Assembly (NCBI RefSeq): GCF_020616555.1
Contig: NZ_CP085173.1
Location: forward strand, 8,510,001 to 8,574,000
DNA length: 64,000 nucleotides
Direction of reading: 5' to 3'
DNA from: Streptomyces longhuiensis
GTDB taxonomy: Bacteria > Actinomycetota > Actinomycetes > Streptomycetales > Streptomycetaceae
Position numbers and translations under genes: made by a program. Below are positions 42,092-50,627 of the stretch, one piece after another (the first letter of the stretch is position 1; each line of letters begins with the position of its first letter). The notes beneath the pieces are model-generated. The model was given only the letters and a program-made list of their open reading frames with translations. It searched no databases and was not told the DNA's origin.

Positions 42092-42652
42092 ATGGCCACT
42101 GTCCTCTCCATTTCCGGAAGTCCCTCCGCCACCTCCCGCACGGCGCGGCTCCTGCGCCATCTCGACGCGCGGCTCGAAGCACAGGGCCACGACGTCATAG
42201 CCCTCGACGTCCGCACCCTGCCCGCCGAGGCGCTCCTCGGGGCGGACTTCGCCCACCCGGCCATCGTCGAGGCGACCGAACTCCTCGCCCGCGCCGACGG
42301 CGTCGTCGTCGCGACTCCCGTCTACAAGGCCGCGTACTCGGGTCTCCTCAAGGCGCTCCTCGACCTGCTGCCGCAGTACGGACTCGACGGCAAGACCGTG
42401 CTGCCGCTCGCCACCGGCGGCACCACCGCCCATGTCCTGGCCCTCGACTACGCGCTGCGGCCCGTCCTCAACTCGATGGGCGCCGACCACATCGTCCAGG
42501 GGTGGTTCACCCTCGACAAGGACATCACCGTCGCACCGGACGGCACGGTCAGTGTCGCGCCGGGGTCCGCCGAGGCGCTCGGCCGCGTCGTCGACCAGTT
42601 CTCGGGAGCACTCACACGCACCGCGCGGCCGCTCCTCGCCGCGGCGAGCTGA
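42092..42652 (+). CDS. ssuE: NAD(P)H-dependent FMN reductase (SsuE-like)
   Basis: A 186-residue flavodoxin-fold reductase supplying reduced FMN. It opens VLSISGSPSATSRTARLLRH with the phosphate-binding loop and has VVATPVYKAAYSGLLKALLD and LPLATGGTTAHVLALDYALRP, as in SsuE/MsuE. ATG 42092 follows GAAGGG by seven bases. It lies 64 bases upstream of the monooxygenase it would serve, under the Cys leader peptide. Confidence 0.92.
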   Translation: MATVLSISGSPSATSRTARLLRHLDARLEAQGHDVIALDVRTLPAEALLGADFAHPAIVEATELLARADGVVVATPVYKAAYSGLLKALLDLLPQYGLDGKTVLPLATGGTTAHVLALDYALRPVLNSMGADHIVQGWFTLDKDITVAPDGTVSVAPGSAEALGRVVDQFSGALTRTARPLLAAAS

Positions 42653-42716
42653 GCGGCCGACACCCGCCCCGTCAGCACCTGTCGGCACCACCAACCCCCG
42701 CGATCGGAGTCCGCCC

Positions 42717-43862
42717 GTGTCCCTCACCTTCCACTGGTTCCTGCCGACCAACGGCGACAGCCGCCACGTCGTCGGCGGCGGCCACGGCACACCCGTGACC
42801 GCGGCGGGCGGTGACCGGCCCCCGTCCATCGGCTATCTCACGCAGATCGCCCGTGCCGCCGAGGACCTCGGCTTCGTCGGCGCGCTGACCCCCACCGGCG
42901 CCTGGTGCGAGGACGCGTGGCTGACCACCGCCATGCTCAGCCAGCAGACCGAGCGCCTGAAGTTCCTCGTCGCGTTCCGGCCCGGCTTCGTCTCGCCCAC
43001 GCTCGCCGCGCAGATGGCGTCCACGTACCAGCGCCAGACCGGCGGCAGGCTCCTCCTGAACGTCGTGACGGGCGGCGAGAGCCGTGAGCAGCGCGCCTAC
43101 GGCGACTTCCTCGACAAGGACGCCCGGTACGCGCGCACCGGTGAATTCCTGGAGACCGTCCGGGGGTTGTGGGCGGGCGACACCGTCGACCTGGCGGGCG
43201 AACACCTCCAGGTGCAGGACGCCCGGCTCGCCCGGCTGCCCGATCCGGTCCCCGAGGTCTACTTCGGCGGCTCCTCGCCCGTCGCGGGCGAGATCGCCGC
43301 GCGGCACAGCGACGTCTACCTCACTTGGGGCGAGCCGCCCGCCCAGGTCGCCGAGAAGATCGCCCGGATCCGCGACCTCGCCGACAAGGAGGGCCGCACC
43401 GTCCGGTTCGGGATCCGGCTGCACGTCATCACACGCGACACCTCGGAGCAGGCCTGGGCGGAGGCCGACCGGCTCCTTCAGGGCTTCGACCCGGCCACCG
43501 TCAGGTCCGTCCAGGAGGGGCTGGCGCGCAGCGAGTCCGAGGGCCAGCAGCGCATGCTCGCCCTGCACGGCGGAAGCTCCGGCAGCCTGGAGATCCACCC
43601 CAACCTGTGGGCCGGCATCGGCCTCGTACGCGGCGGAGCGGGCACCGCGCTCGTCGGCAGCCACGACGAGGTCGCCGACCGCGTCGAGGAGTACCACCGC
43701 ATCGGCATCGACGAGTTCGTGCTCTCCGGATATCCACATCTGGAGGAGGCGTACTGGTTCGGGGAGGGCGTCCTGCCGCGGCTGCACGCGCGCGGGCTGT
43801 GGGCACACCCGCACCGGGATGCGGCAGCGCTGACGGCGCCCCAGGTCCCGTTCGGGAGCTGA
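42717..43862 (+). CDS. ssuD: FMNH2-dependent alkanesulfonate monooxygenase (LLM class)
   Basis: A 381-residue luciferase-like enzyme that cleaves alkanesulfonates to aldehyde and sulfite using reduced FMN, releasing sulfur when sulfate is scarce. Features are LTFHWFLPTNGDSR, GGRLLLNVVTGGESREQ, PEVYFGGSSPVAGEIAA and FVLSGYPHLEEAYWFGEGVLP, all typical of SsuD. GTG 42717 has CGGAGT six bases before it. No sulfonate ABC transporter follows here. Confidence 0.94.
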   Translation: MSLTFHWFLPTNGDSRHVVGGGHGTPVTAAGGDRPPSIGYLTQIARAAEDLGFVGALTPTGAWCEDAWLTTAMLSQQTERLKFLVAFRPGFVSPTLAAQMASTYQRQTGGRLLLNVVTGGESREQRAYGDFLDKDARYARTGEFLETVRGLWAGDTVDLAGEHLQVQDARLARLPDPVPEVYFGGSSPVAGEIAARHSDVYLTWGEPPAQVAEKIARIRDLADKEGRTVRFGIRLHVITRDTSEQAWAEADRLLQGFDPATVRSVQEGLARSESEGQQRMLALHGGSSGSLEIHPNLWAGIGLVRGGAGTALVGSHDEVADRVEEYHRIGIDEFVLSGYPHLEEAYWFGEGVLPRLHARGLWAHPHRDAAALTAPQVPFGS

Positions 43863-43883
43863 GCCGGGCCGCACGCCCCGCCG

Positions 43884-45416
43884 CTACATCCCCTTCCGCC
43901 GGCCCCGCTCGTGGGTCCCCGGCTCCAACGCCGGTGCCGCCACGCCGAGATGTGCGCGGCACTGTGGCTTCGGCGCCTCCTCCAGCCGCGGGCGGACCGC
44001 CGCCGGACGGATGAACACGAGGGCCGTCGCCGAACCCAGGGCGAACAGCAGGGCGCAGCCCAGGGCGGCCCGGTGGAACGACGTGTTCACGGAATCCGGC
44101 TGCGTGTACGCGTCCCCGGACAGCCCGACCACCAGCGGCAGCCCCGCCACCACGAGGAGCTGCGCGATACGGGCCGCCGTGTTGTTGACGCCGCTGGCGA
44201 GCCCGGCGCGGCCCGGCTCGACCGACGCCAGGACCGTGGCCGTCAGGGGAGCGACGAACACGCTCATGCCCAGGCCGAGGACCGCCACCGCGGGCAGCAC
44301 ATCGGCCACGTACGACGAGCCGGGCTCGATCCGCAGCATCAGGAGCAGGCCCACCGCCGCGATCAGCGGCCCGGCGACCAGGGGCGGCGTCGGCCCCACA
44401 CGGCGCGCGAGATCGCCCGCACGGGGGGAGAGGAGCAGCATCAGGACGGTGATCGGGAGTGTCGCCACACCCGCCTCCAGCGCGCTGTAGCCGAGCGCGA
44501 TCTGGAGCTGTACGGGCAGCAGGAACAGGATGCCGCCGATCGCCGCGTACAGGCACAGCGTCATCGCGTTGGCCGCGCTGAACAGCCGGGAGCGGAACAG
44601 CGAGGGCGGCAGCATCGGGTTCGCGCGCCGGTGCTCCACGGCGACGAACGCGACGCCGGCGGCGACACCGAGCACGGCGGGCAGCGCCGTCGACACTGCT
44701 GACGCGCCGCCGGACGACCCGATGAGCGCGTAACTGATGCCCACCAGGCACAGGGCGGCGAGCGTGGCCCCCGCCATGTCGAAGCGGGTCCCGGCGACCC
44801 CGGCCTCACGGCTCTCCGGCACGTGCCGCACCGCGATCAGCAGCACGACCACGGCCAGCGGCACATTGATCAGGAAGATCCACCGCCATCCGGGGCCGTC
44901 GATCAGATACCCGCCGAGGAACGGTCCGAGCGCACCCGCCACACCCGTGAGCCCCGACCAGGCGCCCACGGCCCGCGACTGGTCCTCGGGGCAGAACGAA
45001 GACCGTACGAGGGCCAGCGACCCCGGTGTCAGGAGCGCACCGCCGACACCCTGCAGCGCGCGGGCCGCGATGAGGACCCCTTGGTCGGGGGCGAGCCCGC
45101 ACAGCGCCGACGCGACCGCGAACCAGGCCACGCCGAGCACGAGTGCGCGCCGCCGCCCGATCCGGTCGCCGAGCGCGCCGCCCCACAACAGCAGGGCGGA
45201 CAGCGTCAGCATGTACGCGTTCACGACCCATTGGAGGCTCGACAGGGAGGCGTCGAGATCTCGCCCGATCGTCGGCAGGGCGACGTTCACCACCGTGCCG
45301 TCGAGCATCGCCATGCCGGAAGCCAGGACGACACAGGCGAGGATCCAGCGGCCCCTGGCGGAGGAGAGCCGGATTTCGGGAGCTGACTCGACGGGTTCGG
45401 TCGTCATCGCAGCCAT
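43884..45416 (-). CDS. MFS transporter, DHA2 (14-helix) family
   Basis: A 510-residue exporter with fourteen predicted helices. DHA2 signatures are LDGTVVNVALPTIGRDLDAS, GDRIGRRRAL (motif A), ALQGVGGALLTPGSLALV (motif C) and GPGWRWIFLINVPLA. Typical cargoes are drugs or toxic metabolites; the substrate is unknown. The start could be ATG 45416 or 45407. It converges on ssuD with only 21 bases between stops. Confidence 0.92.
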   Translation of the reverse strand: MAAMTTEPVESAPEIRLSSARGRWILACVVLASGMAMLDGTVVNVALPTIGRDLDASLSSLQWVVNAYMLTLSALLLWGGALGDRIGRRRALVLGVAWFAVASALCGLAPDQGVLIAARALQGVGGALLTPGSLALVRSSFCPEDQSRAVGAWSGLTGVAGALGPFLGGYLIDGPGWRWIFLINVPLAVVVLLIAVRHVPESREAGVAGTRFDMAGATLAALCLVGISYALIGSSGGASAVSTALPAVLGVAAGVAFVAVEHRRANPMLPPSLFRSRLFSAANAMTLCLYAAIGGILFLLPVQLQIALGYSALEAGVATLPITVLMLLLSPRAGDLARRVGPTPPLVAGPLIAAVGLLLMLRIEPGSSYVADVLPAVAVLGLGMSVFVAPLTATVLASVEPGRAGLASGVNNTAARIAQLLVVAGLPLVVGLSGDAYTQPDSVNTSFHRAALGCALLFALGSATALVFIRPAAVRPRLEEAPKPQCRAHLGVAAPALEPGTHERGRRKGM

Positions 45417-45586
45417 TGTCGGGGACGCGGGGGGAGCGTTGCGAGACCGCCGCGCGGCACAGGGGTTTCCGCGGGCGCCATCGGGCCCGACCTGCTCGGT
45501 CACGGCGCCCGCGACATGCCCCGCGCCGACTCCTCGGAGCGGGGCTCACACGAGGCGGGGGGCCCCGCGGCCCCGGGGCCGGATAC

Positions 45587-46078
45587 CTACTTCGGGAGGT
45601 TGGCCTCGATCGCGGCGACCACCTCGGGGGCGTCCGGCACCACCTGCGGCGAGAAGCGGGCGACGACCTCACCCTTGGGGGAGAGCACGAACTTCTCGAA
45701 GTTCCAGCGGATGTCCCCGTCGTGGCCCTCCGCGTCGGCGGTGGTGACCAGACGCTCGTACAGCGGGTGGCGTCCTTCCCCGTTCACCTCGACCTTCTCG
45801 GTCATCGGGAACGTCACGCCGTACGTCGCCGAGCAGAACTCGGCGATCTCCTCGGCGCTGCCGGGCTCCTGGCCCATGAACTGGTTGCAGGGGACCCCGA
45901 GCACGCTGAAGCCACGGCTCGCGTACTCGGCGTGGAGCTGCTCCAGGGCCGCGTACTGCGGAGTGAGGCCGCACTTCGAGGCCACGTTGACGATGAGGAC
46001 GGCCTTGCCCTCGTACTGGGGGAGGTCGGCGGGGCCACCCTGGAGGGCGGCGATCTCGACGTTCTCGTAGACAGACAT
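45587..46078 (-). CDS. Glutathione peroxidase-family (thiol peroxidase)
   Basis: A 163-residue thioredoxin-fold peroxidase. It uses Cys36 (ASKCGLTPQY) in place of selenocysteine, with Gln66 (PCNQFMGQEPG) and Trp125 (IRWNFEKF) completing the catalytic set. Since actinomycetes lack glutathione, reduction is probably by thioredoxin or mycothiol. It is divergent from the mycothiol-dependent formaldehyde dehydrogenase gene (117-base gap), suggesting a shared stress response. GC-rich stem sequences lie after the stop (45513-45585). Confidence 0.95.
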   Translation of the reverse strand: MSVYENVEIAALQGGPADLPQYEGKAVLIVNVASKCGLTPQYAALEQLHAEYASRGFSVLGVPCNQFMGQEPGSAEEIAEFCSATYGVTFPMTEKVEVNGEGRHPLYERLVTTADAEGHDGDIRWNFEKFVLSPKGEVVARFSPQVVPDAPEVVAAIEANLPK

Positions 46079-46195
46079 ACTTCGGATGCTAGCGACCCGT
46101 GAGGCCGCGCTCCTCGCCACCCCGGCCCGGAACCGGGTCCCCATCTGTGAAGATGGCGAAGAACGATGCGACGAGCGAGTGGAGGGCTGATCGTC

Positions 46196-47281
46196 ATGGC
46201 GCAGCAGGTGCGAGGCGTGATCGCGCGGGCCAAGGGGGAGCCGGTGCGGATCGAGACGATCGTCGTGCCGGACCCCGGGCCCGGTGAGGCCGTGGTCAAG
46301 GTCCAGGCGTGCGGGGTCTGTCATACCGACCTGCACTACCGGGAGGGCGGCATCAACGACGAGTTCCCGTTCCTGCTCGGTCATGAGGCGGCCGGTGTCG
46401 TCGAGGCGGTCGGCGACGGTGTCACCGAGGTCGCGCCGGGCGACTTCGTGATCCTCAACTGGCGTGCCGTGTGCGGCCAGTGCCGCGCCTGCCTGCGCGG
46501 ACGCCCCCAGTACTGCTTCGACACGCACAACGCGAAGCAGAAGATGACCCTCCTCGACGGCACGGAGCTCTCGCCCGCGCTCGGTATCGGCGCGTTCGCC
46601 GAGAAGACGCTCGTCGCCGCCGGCCAGTGCACCAAGGTCGACCCGGAGGCGTCGCCCGCCGCCGCGGGTCTGCTCGGCTGCGGTGTCATGGCCGGCCTCG
46701 GCGCCGCCATCAACACCGGCAACGTGGGCCGTGGTGACTCCGTCGCCGTCATCGGCTGCGGAGGTGTCGGCGCGGCGGCCGTGACCGGCGCCCACCTGGC
46801 CGGCGCCGGGAAGATCATCGCCATCGACATCGACGACAAGAAGCTGGCGACGGCGAAGAAGCTCGGCGCCACGCACACCGTCAACTCCCGCTCCACCGAC
46901 CCGGTCGAGGCCGTGCGCGAGCTGACCGGTGGCTTCGGCGCCGACGTGGTCATCGAGGCGGTCGGCCGCCCGGAGACCTACAAGCAGGCCTTCTACGCCC
47001 GCGACCTCGCCGGGACCGTCGTCCTCGTCGGCGTCCCCACGCCCGAGATGCAGCTCGAACTGCCCCTGCTGGACGTGTTCGGGCGCGGCGGCGCGCTCAA
47101 GTCGTCCTGGTACGGCGACTGTCTGCCCGCGCGCGACTTCCCGATGCTGATCGACCTCTACCGACAGGGACGGCTCGACCTCGACACGTTCGTGACCGAG
47201 ACGATCGCCCTGGAAGACGTGGAGAAGGCGTTCGAGCGGATGCACCACGGCGACGTGCTGCGCTCGGTGGTGATCTTCTGA
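46196..47281 (+). CDS. S-(hydroxymethyl)mycothiol dehydrogenase (mycothiol-dependent formaldehyde dehydrogenase)
   Basis: A 361-residue zinc alcohol dehydrogenase. The catalytic zinc site has Cys42 (CGVCHTD) and His-Glu in LLGHEAAG. The structural zinc has four Cys at 93, 96, 99 and 107. The Rossmann motif is [12 protein letters not shown]. It oxidises the formaldehyde-mycothiol adduct. GGAGGG precedes ATG 46196. The stop overlaps the start of the MBL hydrolase by one base, the expected partner. Confidence 0.95.
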   Translation: MAQQVRGVIARAKGEPVRIETIVVPDPGPGEAVVKVQACGVCHTDLHYREGGINDEFPFLLGHEAAGVVEAVGDGVTEVAPGDFVILNWRAVCGQCRACLRGRPQYCFDTHNAKQKMTLLDGTELSPALGIGAFAEKTLVAAGQCTKVDPEASPAAAGLLGCGVMAGLGAAINTGNVGRGDSVAVIGCGGVGAAAVTGAHLAGAGKIIAIDIDDKKLATAKKLGATHTVNSRSTDPVEAVRELTGGFGADVVIEAVGRPETYKQAFYARDLAGTVVLVGVPTPEMQLELPLLDVFGRGGALKSSWYGDCLPARDFPMLIDLYRQGRLDLDTFVTETIALEDVEKAFERMHHGDVLRSVVIF

Positions 47282-47913
47282 TGGCCGGCGCGCGCATCGA
47301 ACACCTCGTCACATCCGGAACGTTCTCCCTCGACGGGGGCACCTGGGACGTCGACAACAACGTGTGGATCGTCGGCGACGACAGCGAGGTCGTCGTGATC
47401 GACGCGGCGCACGACGCCGACGCGATCGCCGAGGCCGTGGGAGACCGGCGGCTCGTCGCCATCGTGTGCACCCACGCCCACGACGACCACATCGATGCGG
47501 CGCCCGCGCTCGCCGCGCGCACCGGCGCGCCGATCCTCCTGCACCCCGCGGACACGGAGCTGTGGAAGCAGAAGCACCCGGACCGCACGCCCGACGGAGA
47601 TCTCACCGACGGGCAGCAACTGACCGTGGCAGGCGTGGAGTTGACGGTGCTGCACACGCCGGGGCACTGCCACGGCGCGGTCAGCCTGTACGCGCCGGAC
47701 CTCGGGGCCGTCTTCACCGGCGACACCCTGTTCGCGGGCGGCCCCGGAGCGACGGGCCGGTCGTTCAGCGACTTCCCGACCATCGTCGAGTCGATCAGGG
47801 AGCGGCTCCTCACGCTGCCGCCGGAGACCGAAGTACGGACCGGACACGGCGACAGCACCACCATCGGGGCCGAGGCACCTCACCTGGAGGAGTGGATCGC
47901 CAGGGGGCACTGA
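47281..47913 (+). CDS. MBL-fold hydrolase of the mycothiol formaldehyde pathway
   Basis: A 210-residue glyoxalase-II-like zinc hydrolase. HxHxDH is at residues 65-70 (THAHDDH), followed by HTPGHCHGAVS and FTGDTLFAGGPGATG. It probably hydrolyses S-formylmycothiol to formate and mycothiol. The start overlaps the upstream dehydrogenase stop by one base, coupling the two. Confidence 0.93.
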   Translation: MAGARIEHLVTSGTFSLDGGTWDVDNNVWIVGDDSEVVVIDAAHDADAIAEAVGDRRLVAIVCTHAHDDHIDAAPALAARTGAPILLHPADTELWKQKHPDRTPDGDLTDGQQLTVAGVELTVLHTPGHCHGAVSLYAPDLGAVFTGDTLFAGGPGATGRSFSDFPTIVESIRERLLTLPPETEVRTGHGDSTTIGAEAPHLEEWIARGH

Positions 47914-47927
47914 GCCGGACGATCGGG

Positions 47928-47958
47928 CCGGGCGGCAGACGGACGTGCTGCCGCCCGG
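47928..47958. terminator. Hairpin between convergent MBL hydrolase and RsbW-like genes
   Basis: CCGGGCGGCAG (47928-47938) pairs perfectly with 47948-47958 over a 9-base loop, midway in the 58-base gap. It can serve both strands. Confidence 0.85.
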
Positions 47959-47971
47959 AACTGCCGGGCCG

Positions 47972-48373
47972 TCAGGGGTGGGCCAGCACCGCGCGTACCG
48001 TCTTTCCGCCGTAGGGGTCGCTCACCACACTCATACGGCGCGACAGCGCGTCGACGAGGGAGATGCCGCGGCCCGACTCGGCGGACATCGAAGTCGGCTT
48101 GAGGCGCGGGTGGTGCGGGCTGTCGTCGTGGACCGAGACGGTCAGCTCGTCCGCGTCCAGGCACAGACTCATACGGCAGTGACTGTCCTCGATCCGGGCG
48201 GCGTTGGCGACCAGCTCCGACACGACGAGCACCGCGTCGTGCGCGCCGTCCGCGCTCCGTCCCGCGAGAAAGTCATGGGTGAGACGCCGGGCCCAGCGGG
48301 CGGAGCCCGAGCCCTGCGGCAAGAGGTACTCCACGCGTGCGGGCCGCCGTACGGCGCGCTTGAGCGCACGCAT
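47972..48373 (-). CDS. RsbW-like anti-sigma/ATP-binding protein (HATPase)
   Basis: A 133-residue single-domain GHKL ATPase of the RsbW/SpoIIAB-like class. It has SELVANAARIE (N box), VHDDSP (G1) and SGRGISLVDALS (G2). Many Streptomyces copies act as serine kinases of anti-sigma antagonists. ATG 48373 has AGGAA about nine bases before it; a GTG at 48382 would overlap the VanZ stop by four bases. It is downstream of the VanZ gene and likely co-transcribed. Confidence 0.9.
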   Translation of the reverse strand: MRALKRAVRRPARVEYLLPQGSGSARWARRLTHDFLAGRSADGAHDAVLVVSELVANAARIEDSHCRMSLCLDADELTVSVHDDSPHHPRLKPTSMSAESGRGISLVDALSRRMSVVSDPYGGKTVRAVLAHP

Positions 48374-48378
48374 GACGA

Positions 48379-49095
48379 TCACTTCCTTCCGTCGCCTGTG
48401 GCCCGGGGGGTTCCCCGGTCACGAGCCCCATTCCCCGGCAGCCTGATCGCCAAGCGGTTCCGGCCCGACGGCCGTGCGAGGGCGTGATAGCCGTGGCCGA
48501 TGCGACGCCCGAGCAGGAAGTAGGCGATCAGGGCGCCCGTCGTGTTCAGGATCACGTCGTCCACGTCGAAGGCACGCCCCTCGACGATCGCGCCCTGCGC
48601 CAGTTCCACGAGCGCCATCACGAGGACCGTCACCGCGAGCACCCGCATCATGCGGTTCTTGCGCGCCACAAGCACCGGCAGCAGCAGCCCGAACGGCGCG
48701 CCGAGCAGCAGATTCCCGCCGATCTGCTTGCACGCGCCGAGGAAGGTGTACGACTCGGCGTACTGACGCAGGGAGTGTCCCGGCCGCATGTTGGACCCTG
48801 CGAGGTCCGCCGACGCCGGGGACGGCGTCAGGGTCAGCCGGGCGAGGACCGCGGAGAACGCCACGAGGGCCACGAACGCGAAGCCGGCGATGAGCGCCCG
48901 GGCGGCGATCCGCCCCCACGGCAGCGGCTTACGTGACGTGGGCTTACGTGACGAGGGCTTGCGTGACGAGGGCTTGCGTGACGTGGGCTTCCGCGGCGCG
49001 GGCTTCCCTGTCACCCGCTTCTCTGTCTCGCCCTTACGCTTCTGGCCCTTACGTTCCTGGCCCTTTCGCCGACCTGTCGCAGTCTGTGGGGTCAT
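48379..49095 (-). CDS. VanZ-family membrane protein with basic repeat N-terminus
   Basis: A 238-residue protein. The first 60 residues are Lys/Arg/Pro/Ser repeats (RKPTSRKPSSRKP... and RKGQERKGQKRKG). These are followed by a VanZ domain of four to five helices with NLLLGAPFGLLLPVL, VELAQGAIVEGRAFDVDDVILNTTGALIAY. VanZ relatives give low-level teicoplanin resistance in enterococci; here the role is unknown. The basic tail may bind the anionic membrane or cell DNA. Confidence 0.88.
   Translation of the reverse strand: MTPQTATGRRKGQERKGQKRKGETEKRVTGKPAPRKPTSRKPSSRKPSSRKPTSRKPLPWGRIAARALIAGFAFVALVAFSAVLARLTLTPSPASADLAGSNMRPGHSLRQYAESYTFLGACKQIGGNLLLGAPFGLLLPVLVARKNRMMRVLAVTVLVMALVELAQGAIVEGRAFDVDDVILNTTGALIAYFLLGRRIGHGYHALARPSGRNRLAIRLPGNGARDRGTPRATGDGRK
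48926..49000. repeat. In-gene tandem repeat of 15-bp units
   Basis: Five consecutive 15-base units begin GGCTT (starts 48926, 48941, 48956, 48971, 48986). The first four differ at two or three bases; the fifth is diverged. They encode the SRKPT/S repeats of the VanZ protein. A second, weaker 15-base repeat (GCCCTTACG units) lies at about 49035-49067. Length variation between strains is likely. Confidence 0.85.
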
Positions 49096-49148
49096 GAGGG
49101 CCGGTTGCCCCGGCGCGCCCCGGCCATTCCGGCTCGGGCTTCTTCGCG

Positions 49149-49433
49149 TCAGGTCTTCGTCTCCGGCGGATGCGTCAGGGAGTCGAGGAACCGTTGCAGC
49201 GCGGGAGGTCCTTCGCCGCAGCGGCCGCGCTCGACCTGCGGTATCGACAGCTTCCCCAGGCGCAGGTCCTGCACCTCCAGGGCCTGCGCCAAGTGCAGTC
49301 GTTCCAGGGCGCGTTCGGCGGCTGTCTGACGTACGTATTCGACCACCGTCACGCCCAGGTGGTCCGCGTGCGAGCGGACCGCGTCGTACTCGTCCGGCGT
49401 GAAGAGGTCACGCAGAAGGGCAGTACCGTCCAT
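49149..49433 (-). CDS. Small hypothetical protein
   Basis: A 94-residue helical protein (opening MDGTALLRDLFTPDEYDAV, with VTVVEYVRQTAAERALERLHLAQ in the middle). No family is recognised. The helix pattern could be an antitoxin-like or DNA-binding fold, but that is not shown. No clear ribosome site is visible. It lies between VanZ and the divergent DUF2470 gene. Confidence 0.55.
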   Translation of the reverse strand: MDGTALLRDLFTPDEYDAVRSHADHLGVTVVEYVRQTAAERALERLHLAQALEVQDLRLGKLSIPQVERGRCGEGPPALQRFLDSLTHPPETKT

Positions 49434-49549
49434 GGCGGCATGATGCCGTTCCCGGCCGATGCGCGCGGGCGTACGGCATATTCACCGCCCGATCGCGTGG
49501 CGTTCGCCGCCCTCACGCGTACTGGCCCCCTCCGCGAATCTCCTATAAG

Positions 49550-49568
49550 TTAGGCAAGGCTTACCTAA
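49550..49568. promoter_or_regulatory. IdeR/DmdR-type iron box upstream of the DUF2470 gene
   Basis: TTAGGCAAGGCTTACCTAA matches the actinobacterial 19-base iron-box consensus (TTAGGTTAGGCTAACCTAA) at 16 positions and is itself a near palindrome. It abuts the AAGGAGG ribosome site (49567-49573) and a TATAAG -10-like sequence. Repression by iron-loaded DmdR is expected. Confidence 0.88.
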
Positions 49569-49578
49569 GGAGGTTCGG

Positions 49579-50274
49579 ATGGGTGTCCGACAGATCAGTA
49601 CCGCCGCTCCCACCGCGGCGGCACGCGCGCGATCAATTCTGACCACCGCCTGGTCGTGCGAAGTGACGACGGACATCGGGCGGGAGGACCTCGTCGGATC
49701 CCATCGCGTCACCGACGACGGCGAGGTGCGGATCCAGCCCCCGGCCGACAGTCTGCTGTCCGCCGCCGTGCTCTGCGCGCCCCGCGGCGAACCGACCGCG
49801 CTCATCGAGTTCGCGGACGCCGCGCCGGTGCCCGTCAGGGACCGGATCAGGGCGCGCCTGTGGCTGTCCGGGTCACTCGAACCCGACGGCGAACAGTTCG
49901 TGCTGAGGCCGACCCGCGCCGTACTCCAGACGCGTGCCGGCCGCATCGGCATCGAACTCGACGAACTCGCCGAGACCGCGCCCGATCCCCTCACAGCGGC
50001 CGAACCCCGCCTGCTCACCCATCTCGCCGACTGCCACCCCGAAGCCGTCGAACAGCTCACCCGGCTCGTCGACGTGGACAGCCTCCACGGCGTCGTGCGC
50101 GTCCAGCCCCTGGCCGTCGACCGGCACGGGCTCACCCTCCGGCTCGAACGCGTCCGCGGCCAGGCCGACGTACGCCTCCCGTTCCACGCGCCCGCCGATG
50201 ACCTGGGACAGCTCAACGAGCGCATGCACGCCCTGCTTTCCTCGGCGCAGGCGATCAGCCGCCGTCGCAGGTGA
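49579..50274 (+). CDS. DUF2470-domain protein, iron-regulated
   Basis: A 231-residue protein. The C-terminal 90 residues form DUF2470 (EPRLLTHLADCHPEAVEQLTRLVD, then GVVRVQPLAVDRHGLTLRL). The N-terminal half is split-barrel-like, as in pyridoxamine-oxidase/heme-utilisation proteins. DUF2470 proteins occur with heme or siderophore genes. The iron box and strong AAGGAGG before ATG 49579 indicate induction in iron starvation. A heme-iron role is inference. The 3' end overlaps the convergent secreted gene by 20 bases. Confidence 0.9.
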   Translation: MGVRQISTAAPTAAARARSILTTAWSCEVTTDIGREDLVGSHRVTDDGEVRIQPPADSLLSAAVLCAPRGEPTALIEFADAAPVPVRDRIRARLWLSGSLEPDGEQFVLRPTRAVLQTRAGRIGIELDELAETAPDPLTAAEPRLLTHLADCHPEAVEQLTRLVDVDSLHGVVRVQPLAVDRHGLTLRLERVRGQADVRLPFHAPADDLGQLNERMHALLSSAQAISRRRR

Positions 50275-50554
50275 GGTCCGCGGCGCGCATGAAACCGAGC
50301 GGCGCGCCGTTGTCCGGACGCGAGACCCGCCACAACTCGTCCGCACCCTGCCGCGTGCCGCCGACCGGGACGCCCGGGTCCAGATGGCCGACGATGTCCG
50401 TCCAGGGGTTGTTGCCCGCGTAGATCGGGGCGTCCGCGTGCGTGGCGAAACACGTGCCGCCCGCGTGCGCCGTCCCGCCGAGCGCGGCCACGGAGGCGAG
50501 GAGCAGCGCGGCAGGCAGCAGGAGCCGGGAGCGGAGCAGGCGGGTGCGGATCAC
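50255..50554 (-). CDS. Small secreted protein, SH3-like
   Basis: A 99-residue exported protein. The signal peptide (RTRLLRSRLLLPAALLLASVAAL, cut near AHA) leaves about 70 residues with two Cys (GGTCFATH and LTCDGG). The WRVSRPDNGAPLGFMRAADL segment is typical of bacterial SH3-like wall proteins. GTG 50554 has GAAGGG seven bases upstream. Function is unknown; it overlaps the end of the DUF2470 gene on the other strand by 20 bases. Confidence 0.78.
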   Translation of the reverse strand: MIRTRLLRSRLLLPAALLLASVAALGGTAHAGGTCFATHADAPIYAGNNPWTDIVGHLDPGVPVGGTRQGADELWRVSRPDNGAPLGFMRAADLTCDGG

Positions 50555-50627
50555 TGAGGTGCCCTTCTGAAAGGTCCGGGCAAGGCCCGGGACGGGTCCG
50601 GCTTCGGGGCCGACGGACGGGCACAGG

